In this document: one piece after another, positions 10,863 through 19,769 of the stretch
Layout: each line of letters starts with the position of its first letter
Position numbering within the stretch: position 1 is the first letter of the stretch
From: Parasitella parasitica
Taxonomy: Eukaryota; Mucoromycota; Mucoromycetes; Mucorales; Mucoraceae
Reading direction: 5' to 3'
Assembly (NCBI GenBank): GCA_025201805.1
Contig: MU619299.1
Coordinates: 116,711-149,566 of the forward strand
DNA: 32,856 bases
Notes under the pieces: model-generated
What the model was told of the DNA's origin: nothing
What the model saw: only the letters and a program-made list of their open reading frames with translations
Databases searched by the model: none
Made by a program: the position numbers and the translations under genes

Positions 10863-11551
10863 ATGATGTTACGCTGCTTTTCAACCCAAAACAAATACGC
10901 ACTAAGCTTAGGTTTACAGCAAAGAAGCCTCAGTTCGACATGTCGCCTATTTAGTAGCAACAAGCCTGATGACAAGGTTATGAAGAGCACAGAGGAGGAT
11001 TGGGAGCAGGCAGATGTAAAGCAATCCAGCATTGCCAATTACGCTATTCCACGGCAGGCTTCGTCCGCCATCCCGAGCAGCATGTTGGCAGCATTCAACA
11101 ACATGTTTGACCGCGGACCCAATGTAGGTGTTGAAGTGATCACAAAAAAGGGATTCGTCCTTTCGAACCATATCAAAGTCAACCAACCGCTCATTCTACT
11201 AAACGGATCACCATTTTTATGGAACGCACCGCCGCGAACAGCTGGATTTCTACCCATGAAAGACTGGGACACTGACACTTTTAGGATATTTGAGATAGTG
11301 TCGCCCAGGCCTGAGTTGATCATGTTTGGTACCGGCCGAGAGTTTGCTCCCATTCCTGAGCATATCAGACAGTATTTCTTTAAGTTAGGAATTCAAGTAG
11401 ATCAGATGAATTCTGTAAGTCTTGGCCGAAATGGCTAAACAGTCTTTGTTCTTAACCTTTAAAGTAGAAACATGCAGCCGCGACTTACAATGTATTGGCA
11501 GAAGAGGGAAGAAGAATTGCAGCAGCTTTATTACCACTTGACGAAAATTAA
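10863..11551 (+). CDS. NDUFAF3: mitochondrial complex I assembly factor, NDUFAF3-like (DUF498/Mth938 domain)
   Basis: Two exons, 10863-11414 and 11468-11551 (636 nt, 211 aa). The N-terminus is rich in Arg, Ser and Leu and poor in acids (MMLRCFSTQNK, then QQRSLSSTCRLFSS), as expected for a mitochondrial presequence. The rest matches the DUF498 fold: GFVLSNHIKVNQPLILLNG, FRIFEIVSPRPELIMFGTG, IPEHIRQYFFKLGIQVDQM and the C-terminal NVLAEEGRRIAAALLPL. NDUFAF3 works with NDUFAF4 in early assembly of the complex I Q-module, so this fungus probably has a proton-pumping complex I. Two adjacent ATGs exist; the first is used here. The AATAAA signal overlaps the stop codon, and the convergent IRG-like gene ends 30 bp away. 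Confidence 0.93.
11527..11532 (-). promoter_or_regulatory. candidate poly(A) signal of the IRG-like gene, inside the NDUFAF3 coding exon
   Basis: TTTATT on the + strand is AATAAA on the - strand. It sits 49 bp past the IRG-like stop codon but within the last coding exon of the convergent gene. Confidence 0.4.
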
Positions 11552-11556
11552 ATAAA
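11551..11556 (+). promoter_or_regulatory. poly(A) signal overlapping the NDUFAF3-like stop codon
   Basis: AATAAA begins on the last base of the TAA stop codon (11549-11551). Confidence 0.5.
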
Positions 11557-11581
11557 CAAATATGTACAGCTATTTACAAAA

Positions 11582-12921
11582 TCAAGGTTGGACTAAAACC
11601 CTTTGTTGTTTGTGTATCAGTTGGATGCCACTGTCTCTTGGTGGAGGCGGGAAAGTGATCCGGTCATTGTGAAAGAACGAGGGCCCTTTTCTAATCCTTA
11701 TCACACTAGTGAAAATTGCCTGTATAAATCTCTGTTCGTCAATTAGACGCACATCTTTTCGCAGGCTAGGTTGGTCAGTTACTGTGGCGACCAGATTTCG
11801 TATGTTCCAAGCAGACAGCAAAAACAGTTTTTTGGAGCTGATGTTGTTGTCTTTGAGTTGTCTGTACGTAGTTTTTCGAACCTCTTTCACTAAATCGCCC
11901 ACTGCTTTGGCCCATAATATGTTTTGGCTCAAATCCTTGTTGTCTTCGTCTCGGGCGTATCTTTTCATCTTGGATTCGATTGCCTAATAACCAGCTATTA
12001 GTACGGTTCTTTTGCGAAACTACGCACTTACCAGGTCACAGCGGTTTTTAACAAAGAATACAGGAATGTCGTGTTCTTGTGCTTTTACCGCAATGTCCAG
12101 ATCTATCGACTGCAATCTATTATCTATGTCAGATGATCTTGTGCGCCATCACCTCGGAATTACTTTAAATATGTCCATACCTTTCTGCAGTTACAATGAT
12201 CAGAGAATCAAAGACATTCAAATGATTATCTTCAAAGTAAGTGGCTGAATTATGCGTGCAAGTTCCTCCTCCTGGCATGTCCCACAAGACCATTGCTCGT
12301 AATTCAGGATGTCTGTGTCCTCGAGGTTCGTCGCGGTACCCAGCCGCCTCGTTAGTGGGCGCTGCACTCGGATGTGTGTCCTGGTAGCCTAAAAGAGCAT
12401 TGACCATGGTGCTCTATCATGTTGTGTAAGTTGATGCTTTGCTTACCATCTCTTATGTATACGTACCTTTCCTGTTCCTGCACTGCCGACGACTGCTATA
12501 TTGTAGAATTGGTCACAGTCTACACCAATAGCTCTTCGAGCATTGAATTTGGTTTCTTCCGATATGTCAAGTGGTTTATCAGGGCTCTCAGTGAAAATGG
12601 TTTGATATGCAGACCATAATGCAACAAAAGGAGACAATGGCCCTAAGTAATGATGCATATCAGTGCGTGATGAGTTATGCGATCAAGGCAAAACTTACAT
12701 CCGACAACGCCTAGCAATCCTCCAACTGTGCTGTCTATCATTTTCACTCCCGTATATTCATGTTCACTAAATTTATACGCATTTAAAATTGGAAATGCTA
12801 CAATCACCATTGGAACTGAAATGGTTGATAGAGTTGCCTTCTTAAATCGGCTGGAAAAATCATTGATATTGCACAATACATTTGATTTGTTTCCGAGTGT
12901 AATTGAAGCTGCTTGTCCCAT
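11582..12921 (-). CDS. IRG-type (immunity-related / interferon-inducible GTPase-like) GTPase
   Basis: Five exons on the - strand: 12921-12699, 12642-12467, 12413-12181, 12116-12032 and 11983-11582 (1119 nt, 372 aa). G1 P-loop GSAGTGKS at 127-134, G3 WDMPGGGT at 177-184 and G4-like NRCD at 235-238 lie in the order and spacing of IRG G domains. The stretch from WDMPGGGT through TYFEDNH to FDSLIIVTAER (about 177-211) is very IRG-like. The protein starts MGQAAS, a good N-myristoylation consensus (Gly2, Ser6), and two hydrophobic stretches follow (about 33-45 and 66-88), so membrane association is likely. About 130 residues follow G4, partly helical and ending in a Pro-rich tail. In vertebrates such GTPases oligomerise on membranes of pathogen vacuoles; the fungal role is unknown. 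NRCD departs from the usual [N/T]KxD. It is shorter than vertebrate IRGs (about 410 aa). Confidence 0.85.
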
Positions 12922-13552
12922 TTTAATTGACTGAAAAAAGACAGAAAAGAGAGAAAGAAGGAGGCCGAGTTTTTCTTGATTTATAGCCTAAAGGAGGCCA
13001 GATCAGGAGCCCTCATCTCAGAGCCATATGGTCGACCTTTTCCGCAGAACAACCAGGCCCAGTTTCATGTGAAAATTTTGTCAGGAGGTCATGGGTTGGC
13101 AAGCATCATCCAATGTTTTCTAGCTACAAAATGTGAACTCTATGCTGAATTATACGATAATTTTTCTCATATTAACCACACCTATTTCCAAAGCATGGTA
13201 TATCCGTATTTTCTCTCTTTACATGACGAAATTGTTAGGAAAAAAGCTTTAATTCAACATTTGTTGCTCTATGAACATGTATACGTAAACATGGCTTGTG
13301 CAACGTGCAACAACAAATGCAGGAATTCGTGATTTCAAATATTACATATATCAAGTACAGCATTTCCCTCCTGACTTGAAGATCAGAGGTGGATTATCTA
13401 AATACTATTGACTCTATTTGTGATCCCATCAATTCTTGGCCATGCTGTACGATAATAAGCCTGGGATCTTGTCTGATTACATATGACATTCGCTTGTGTA
13501 ATGTAGTATTTAGTTCAGCGCCATACATGCTATGATATTCACGTTTAAGAAA
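12922..13552. other. region between the IRG-like gene and the inverted-repeat element
   Basis: The first 40-50 bp next to the IRG-like start are purine-rich on the + strand and probably leader/promoter. A 118-codon + strand frame (12976-13332) starts inside this segment. Its first part (to about residue 45) is less AT-biased than its surroundings, but no domain is recognised and it overlaps the presumed promoter, so I do not call it a gene. Confidence 0.45.
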
Positions 13553-14490
13553 TACACCTTTTTTTAAAAAATATTCGTAAACTGGAGCAAGAGATTTCGC
13601 ACACTTGAAAAAACGTCTGTGGAATAAAATATGGATCAGCTATTGAAAAGTTTTGTATAGATGTCTAATAAAATCTCGTGCACTTTTGAAAAAAAAAATC
13701 GTACAGATCTTTTGCACAGAGGTTTGTAATTGTACCACATCCAAGCAACCTTGAAATTTTGACACCAAGTATTAACAAGCACTTTGCAACCCGCTCGAGT
13801 AGATATTATTACAGGCTTCAGTAATTCTAGGTAGCAGTGTTTTTTCAGGTGAAGAGACCCTTTTCAGAATTCAGTTTTGGTCCTACTTTATTTTCAACTC
13901 TCAAGTTTCAGCACTAGCAAGCAGTACCTCTTCAACAGCCATCTCTATCATCCTCGTTAATTGCAAATATGCTCTTACCTGAATCTTTGAGTAAATTCTT
14001 TGTATAGGCCACGTTTTTTTCTTTTTCTTTATATATATGGCTTCGCCTAATCTGTCAAAAGAAAAATAGCCTTCACAACAAGATTGTAAAGTCTCTTGTC
14101 AGTTCTTTGCTCATCCTTTTTAAAAGTTGCCCAAGCTTGAAAGCAACGCATATCCGTGTATAAAACCAATCTTATCAATATTTGAAGCATTGTTGTTGAA
14201 AACAGTAATGGCTTCATTTGTTGCAACATGACCTGGCTGAGAGTCGGTGTTCTCGCTTACCATAGTAGATGTAACATTATCTTGATCATCGGTCTGCAGT
14301 GAAGTCGCTTGGAGTAAATCTGGTTTCTCTGATACAGTTAACAAAGTCATTGAAGGTTGTTGAAGGCTTTTGAAGACTATTGTTAAACCTGTTGAAGCCC
14401 TGTTAAAGTCTGTTGTTTAGTCTGTTCTTGAGCCTATTATTGAGTCTATTGTTGAATCTATTGTTGAGCCTGCTGAAGTTTGTTTTTAAT
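13553..14490 (-). repeat. left long terminal inverted repeat
   Basis: The reverse complement of this stretch aligns with 18738-19590. From 14043 to about 14405 (inner third, including the 76-codon frame) I see essentially no differences. The outer part shows scattered substitutions and a large length difference near 13620-13690. The inner end consists of diverged short tandem units related to CTTCAACAGT. Confidence 0.85.
14120..14350 (-). CDS. 76-aa reading frame in the left inverted repeat (unknown function)
   Basis: The frame begins MTLLTVSEKPDLL and is acidic and Thr/Asn/Gln-rich, without a recognisable domain. It is identical to the frame at 18860-19090 in the other arm. Immediately downstream, in another frame, the sequence reads CFQAWATFKKDEQRTDKRLY and on to FLLTD followed by a stop. 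The real product may therefore be a longer spliced or frameshifted protein ending at 14047. A possible donor (ATG|GTAAGC) lies inside the frame. Identity between the arms says they were recently homogenised or duplicated; it does not prove that the frame is expressed. Confidence 0.35.
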   Translation of the reverse strand: MTLLTVSEKPDLLQATSLQTDDQDNVTSTMVSENTDSQPGHVATNEAITVFNNNASNIDKIGFIHGYALLSSLGNF

Positions 14491-15141
14491 AAGCTTACCA
14501 ACAATAACTGAAAAAGCACGCACATTCACTTATCATTCATGAATTTAAGCACGTGCCGGATTAAATATTTGAAAAAAATACATTTTTCTTCTTTCTTTTT
14601 TAATAAAAAGTAAGTGTCTACAACAAAGCGTTATACAGTAGTTAAATAATTTTGCTTCCTTTGCTTACAATACAGAATATCTGCCTCTAAGAAATTCGAG
14701 AGATCACTATAAAAACAGGTTGTAAAAGTTAAGGCTTTCCCCTTTTCAAAAATTATGCGAAATTCAGTTCTTGGCAAAAAAAAAAAAAAAAACTCTTTCT
14801 TTTACCAAAAACTATTGATTTTCATCTTTTTGAATGCGAAATCCGGTAAGAATATGAATCACTCCTTTGTAAGCTTAATAGCTATGATAATGCTGAATGC
14901 GTATAGTCAAAAGATGAATCACTTTTCATTGGAAGAGTTTTAGATCCGTTTTTAAATGTGATTTTTCCTGCCGGTGGTACTGAGACTAGAGATGGGTAAG
15001 TACTACGGTATACATGGCACATGTATACGCAAACTCATAACCATCTGCGTTATGTAGTCGTTTCACACTTTTATAGGAAATAGCGCCATAAGAACTGGCA
15101 TGATCATCGCTATCTGAGCATAACTTGCTTTTCACTGGGCA

Positions 15142-15658
15142 ATGTGTTCATCCAACTTGAAGCCTGATGTGAATTACAGTTCCAGAATTGGCTCTAATAT
15201 ATTCAAATGTCCGAACTCTGTTGCCAAACACGACTTGTTCAAGATGTCTTTGGAATTACAGCTTATGATTAATCGTATGATAGCCAACAAGGTCTATAAG
15301 CCTGTCGACTATGTATTTGTTGGACAAGGTAGAGTTATGAGCAAAGCATTGCGAAGAGTAAATAACTAACTCTTTAAGTGTAGGTTTCGATTATGAAGTT
15401 TATAGAATGGAATTGGTCGCTCCTTATTTCTATTTACTAATCAAGGTACGCTCATTGTACCTTCCTCGAAGTAAATATAACTTGACAGTTGCCCTTACAA
15501 CTATACCTACCTTGCTGCAACTGCAACAACTTACTTGCAACCAAGTGCATAAAGCAAGAAAAAATGTTGTGTTTGCTGAAAGCGAACATTGTGATTGGAC
15601 AAGATCCTCTTTGATTTTCTTAAAATCAACTTTTTTAAAAACAAATTTGTATATGTAG
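15142..15658 (+). CDS. two-exon 153-aa reading frame inside the element (unknown function)
   Basis: Exons 15142-15328 and 15384-15658 joined by a 55-nt GT-AG intron give 462 nt and 153 aa without interruption; unspliced, the frame stops at 15369. The join reads VDYVFVGQ|GFDYEVYRMELV. Distinct segments are LFKMSLELQLMINRM, YRMELVAPYFYLL and LYLPRSKYNLTV, followed by a Leu/Thr/Gln-rich helix and a basic region. I have the impression of similar uncharacterised proteins recurring in Mucorales genomes, but I cannot name a family. It lies between the inverted repeats on the same strand as the transposase fragment, so it may be an accessory element protein. More 5' exons are possible. Confidence 0.4.
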
Positions 15659-15797
15659 AATGAAAAAGAGTATACAGACACGAAATCGTTCTAGCTTCTT
15701 AGGAGTAGTAAACATACTCCCTCATATTGGAACAAATTAAATGCACAATGTATAAGTAATTTGTGATCTTTAAACATTGAAAAAATTTGACCGTTGA

Positions 15798-16190
15798 ATC
15801 TTCAGCTGTACCTCCTTTGTTAATGTCAACACTGAAACAAATCTCTTTTCAATTTGTATTTTCTATGACTGGTTACATGGCAGTGTTGGTCAACCAAAGA
15901 GAACTGCTTTATGCAGCAGAAAGCATTTCCATGGCAAATCAGTCGAGGTAGATCATACGAAGAAGATAGTTATAGATGCAAATCAAGCAAGCCGCTGTAT
16001 TAGATGCGAGAAAAAAATGCTTGAAGATATCAACAACAGCAGTAGCACCCATTTTTACTACGTGAAACTTCTCGATTTATTGGCAGATATTCAATAGGAT
16101 AATTCTGGAATGGCCGCTATTTTTAGACAAGAGAACCAGTTGTTTAGAGAGGAAAATGAAAGACTACATCAACAACTGGCCAGCAAATAG
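15798..16190 (+). pseudogene. decayed reading frame with C-terminal coiled coil
   Basis: One frame runs about 130 codons with a single in-frame TAG at 16095-16097 and has no clear start. It contains a CIRC (C-x2-C) motif after IVIDANQASR and ends in a heptad-like segment (FRQENQLFREENERLHQQL), a plausible coiled coil. The same frame continues after the stop at 16190 with a basic stretch (PVIKRRKIDKGKQKE) and an acidic one (GTDEDEFMNTIY) to about 16367. I do not recognise it. The compositional coherence across the stop codons suggests a recently broken coding region of the element. Confidence 0.35.
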
Positions 16191-16390
16191 TGAAAGATCA
16201 AGAGATGTGCTGATTATCCTGTAATCAAGAGAAGAAAAATTGACAAAGGCAAGCAAAAGGAAGCGAATTACATTGGTATTGGTACTGATGAAGACGAATT
16301 TATGAATACTATTTATGTAATTTTTATTCAATTGTTTTTTCTTATGTATTTAACTAAGCATAAAACATGAGCATTTTTAAGTGTATCACA

Positions 16391-16563
16391 AAGGATAATT
16401 GCACCATCCATAAATCAAAACCGATGATCAGGAAGATTGAAAGTCGCGGTTATAAGGTGATTCATCTACCCCCTTATTCGGCTGAGTTACTGTCATTTTG
16501 CAGTTTCTGTAAAAAACTTTAAAGTAAATGATAAAGGTCATAATGATTATGATAATATATATT
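16391..16563 (+). pseudogene. frameshifted C-terminal DDE fragment of a Tc1/mariner (IS630-type) transposase
   Basis: The frame reads KDNCTIHKSKPMIRKIESRG then YKVIHLPPYSAEL. This fits the second catalytic Asp block (DNxxIHKS) and the strongly conserved LPPYSPELNPIE block of the DDE_3/IS630-Tc1 family. After PPYSAELL the match is lost and a stop follows at 16520-16522, while the +1 frame continues (VSVKNFKVNDKG) to a stop at 16561-16563, consistent with a frameshift or small deletion at the missing NPIE site. The final catalytic acidic residue is not present. The upstream part with the first Asp was not found, so it is a non-functional remnant. Confidence 0.6.
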
Positions 16564-18737
16564 AGGATTTCTGGTAACAAACCTTTTATTTCCGACGAAA
16601 GCTTAAAAGTTTCTGAGAGGAAAGAAATGTCTCCCTGAAAAGGTTTTAAGTGGGGATTTCCATATTCAGAGAAAAAGAGTAACTGCTTTGTTTTTTTCGT
16701 AGTAAGAATACAAAGAGAATGTGTTGTGAAATAAGCTTTCTACGTCATATCTTTAGGTTCAAGGTAGCCTTTAAGAAAGATTACGGCTGTCTATAGACAA
16801 ATATCTGTGATTCTGTATGTAAGTGTATCTGTTGACTTTAGATCAAAAACCTTTAATTGGATTCAGGAGCGGGGAGTAAGGTTGAAGATAAACACATTTA
16901 TATCCTTAGGACTTCATAAATTTCTATGCAGATGATTTTTTATGAATGGATGTGTTATCCTGGTGTAATTGTTTCCTTTTCTCTGGCATTTTCTTATACC
17001 TTCAGTTGATCTAAAGGTCTTGTCAGACAAGTACCAAGCTGATTTCTATATATTCAGCAGTACAGTAGAACAGCTAGTAAAACCTGTGCCATCTTTTTCA
17101 ATATTGGAATGGTTCAAAAGTGTGTCTTTGTAAAGCCAGCGTAGATTCTAGGCGCCTAACTTTTTTTTTTTGGTCTACGCGGACTTCAGTGTGTTGTTTT
17201 CAAAAAAAAAGACAAAAACTGTAAGAAAACAATGTTAAGCAATCTCAAACACAAAAAAAAAAAGTAATTAAAGCAATGCATTTGACTATAAGGCACTTTT
17301 TGATTACATATTTGCAAAGCTTAAAGAAAGATTTTGTTCTTTTTAAGTTGACATCAGATGAAAGTAACGACTTTTTGCTTTTTTTTCAGAAAAGTATTTT
17401 TCAAAATCGGAGCGTGAGGAATTTAAGCCAGTTACAGACATCCAAGTACTACCATTAAAAAGCCAAGAATTACACAATTTAATAAACGAGGTTTCAATTG
17501 TTTTTCTTTTGAATTAGTTAAGTTATGGCTTCTCAAAGCTAATGCTTTCTTCAAAAAAAGCACCATTTTTCTTTGATGGCGGAGATTAAACGCATCTAAA
17601 ATTAGGAAGAAAAAATTCTTTCAAAAACTCCATTTGGACAATTCGAAACCAAAATTACTTCTTTGAGGCAAAATATTATCTTCCGATACTATGCATACTA
17701 CAGTTGTCAGTTAATGATCATAGATGTATTTTTGGGCGCTCTACAAGATGGTATCATTACATGATTCCCGTATGCTTATACAAGTAATTCTGCTGAGAAA
17801 ACCTCAAAAGCAGATTAAGAGGGAGAAGTCAACATTTTGCTTAATCAGAGCGCATTTCCAGTCTTTCAGATCAAGGAATGAGCTTTTACGATCATTTTAC
17901 TCTAATATATGCTATAGTAAAAAGTCACATTTTTGAGGTCAAAATCGAGGATAATGCATAACCTACGATTTTGGATGCGTGGATACAAGGAAAAAAATGA
18001 AAAAATCCGTCATTTTGCATCGAAAAAAAAAAATCATGCTCAAATTGCACCAAAATCATATATAATATAGTTGTTTCCCAATGGATACTATTTCTGGTGT
18101 TTTCAGGGCACTTTTGATTATGAAAATTAATCAAAAAATGGCACACACAGCTAAAGTTCTTGCTTTTAAGATGTAAAAATATGTTTCTGGAGGCGATATC
18201 AAGTCAATATCAATTCTAGTACATGACTAAGTCCTATAAAGTAAGTATTTTTGATACCACAAGAATACATTTCTTCACGATACTATAATCAAACAGATGT
18301 GGCCGATTGAGTTGGAAGCAGAAGAGGGTAATTAATGCATACAATGTTTTGCTGTAATAACCCCTTGTTATTTATGAATAATTCAAATGAATAACGATTA
18401 TTTCCAAAGACAATTAATAAAGAGACTGCAAGTGATTATATCACGAAGCACGAAAGGTCTTTATTAATGATTGAAAAAGGAAGCCAAATTGCTCTGGTCC
18501 TGGTATCTAAAAGTTTTTATACAATTCCATTTGAATTCAGTGTCAATGTTGGAATTGAGATGAGATTACCTCCAGTTAATAGGCAAAAACCGACGCAAAA
18601 CATTGGAGTCTCGTTGTTGGAGATTGAAGTTTGCCGTTGTTGCCTAGGTTCTACCATGAGACAAACTGGTGAAATGTCTATGTTAATCTTGAAGATTTGA
18701 CTTGTTGGATTAGAAGGAAAAGATAATTTTGGCAACA
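16564..18737 (+). other. interior of the element without recognisable genes
   Basis: These 2.2 kb are AT-rich with many A and T runs. Frames of 60-77 codons occur (17276-17458, 17724-17936, 18467-18700 and opposite-strand shadows) but show no motif, no plausible splice extension and no coding-like codon use. I see nothing else here. Confidence 0.5.
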
Positions 18738-19590
18738 GATTTCAACAGGCTTCAACAGTCTTCAACAGTCTTCAACAGGCTTCAACAAACTTAACAACAA
18801 GCTTCAACAGGGCTTCAACAGGTTTAACAATAGTCTTCAAAAGCCTTCAACAACCTTCAATGACTTTGTTAACTGTATCAGAGAAACCAGATTTACTCCA
18901 AGCGACTTCACTGCAGACCGATGATCAAGATAATGTTACATCTACTATGGTAAGCGAGAACACCGACTCTCAGCCAGGTCATGTTGCAACAAATGAAGCC
19001 ATTACTGTTTTCAACAACAATGCTTCAAATATTGATAAGATTGGTTTTATACACGGATATGCGTTGCTTTCAAGCTTGGGCAACTTTTAAAAAGGATGAG
19101 CAAAGAACTGACAAGAGACTTTACAATCTTGTTGTGAAGGCTATTTTTCTTTTGACAGATTAGGCGAAGCCATAAACATAAAGAAAGAAAGAAAGAAAGA
19201 AAAAAAAAGGCCTATACAAAGAACTGACTCAACGATTCAGGTAAGAGCATATTTGCAATTAACGAGGATGATAGAGATGGCTGTTGAAGAGGTACTGCTT
19301 GCTAGTGCTGAAACTTGAGAGTTGAAAATAAAGTAGGACCAAAACTGAATTCTGAAAAGGGTCTCTTCACCTGAAAAAACACTGCTACCTAGAATTACTG
19401 AAGCCTGTAATAATATCTACTTGAGCGGGTTGCAAAGTGCTTGTTAATACTTGGTGTCAAAATTTCAAGGTTGCTTGGATGTGATACAATTATAAACTTT
19501 CTGTACGAAAAATCTGTACGAATTTTTTCCTTTCAAGTGTACATAATCTTTTGCTCAAGTGTAGGAAAATACTTTATTTGAAAAAGTGTA
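18738..19590 (+). repeat. right long terminal inverted repeat
   Basis: Inverted copy of 13553-14490. It begins (inner side) with about eight imperfect 10-bp units of the CTTCAACAGT type, continues with the 76-codon frame, includes a GAAA tetranucleotide run at 19182-19201 absent in that form from the left arm, and ends TACAC when read inward from 19590. Confidence 0.85.
18860..19090 (+). CDS. 76-aa reading frame in the right inverted repeat (unknown function)
   Basis: Identical in translation, and as far as I can read in nucleotide sequence, to the frame at 14120-14350. The overlapping second frame that ends DKRLYNLVVKAIFLLTD runs to 19163. The tandem CTTCAACAGT-like units immediately precede the ATG and would be its leader or an in-frame repeat. 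No domain is recognised; it could be part of a longer spliced gene. Confidence 0.35.
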   Translation: MTLLTVSEKPDLLQATSLQTDDQDNVTSTMVSENTDSQPGHVATNEAITVFNNNASNIDKIGFIHGYALLSSLGNF

Positions 19591-19752
19591 CTAGAGCATA
19601 AGAAAGGAAATTTTCTTGTAGTATTTATATGATTGACAAATGCAAGATAATTAACGCAACCAAGAATATACAAGTCTATTATCAGATTGGGCCTAGTATA
19701 TAGCACCGAATATGTGCATTGCTATTATTCGACTGCTTGAAATGTCTACAGA

Positions 19753-19758
19753 TTTATT
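19753..19758 (-). promoter_or_regulatory. candidate poly(A) signal of UTP6
   Basis: AATAAA on the - strand, 12 bp past the UTP6 stop codon. Confidence 0.5.
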
Positions 19759-19769
19759 ATAGGCTCCAT

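Larger units (their letters stand above)
13553..19590. mobile_element. putative 6-kb DNA transposon with long terminal inverted repeats
   Basis: Two large inverted copies (about 13553-14490 and 18738-19590) enclose about 4.2 kb. Both outer ends begin TACAC followed by a T run when read inward, and a TA is present at each end, compatible with the TA target duplication of Tc1/mariner elements. Inside each outer end the motif ACACTTGA is repeated within about 60 bp, resembling transposase-binding direct repeats. The interior contains a fragment of a Tc1/mariner-type DDE domain plus other reading frames, all on the + strand. The frames are partly broken, so this copy is probably not autonomous. 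The boundaries were placed by eye and could move by tens of bases. Confidence 0.7.

Noticed and set aside
12976-13332. 118-codon + strand frame next to the IRG-like promoter
   Set aside because: No domain, overlaps the presumed leader/promoter of the IRG-like gene, and composition changes along the frame.
14755-14943. 62-codon frame starting MRNSVLGKKKK inside the element
   Set aside because: Its start runs through a 17-base poly-A tract and the rest shows no motif.
18467-18735. Overlapping 72-77-codon frames on both strands at the inner edge of the right arm
   Set aside because: Mutually exclusive shadows with no recognisable motif.
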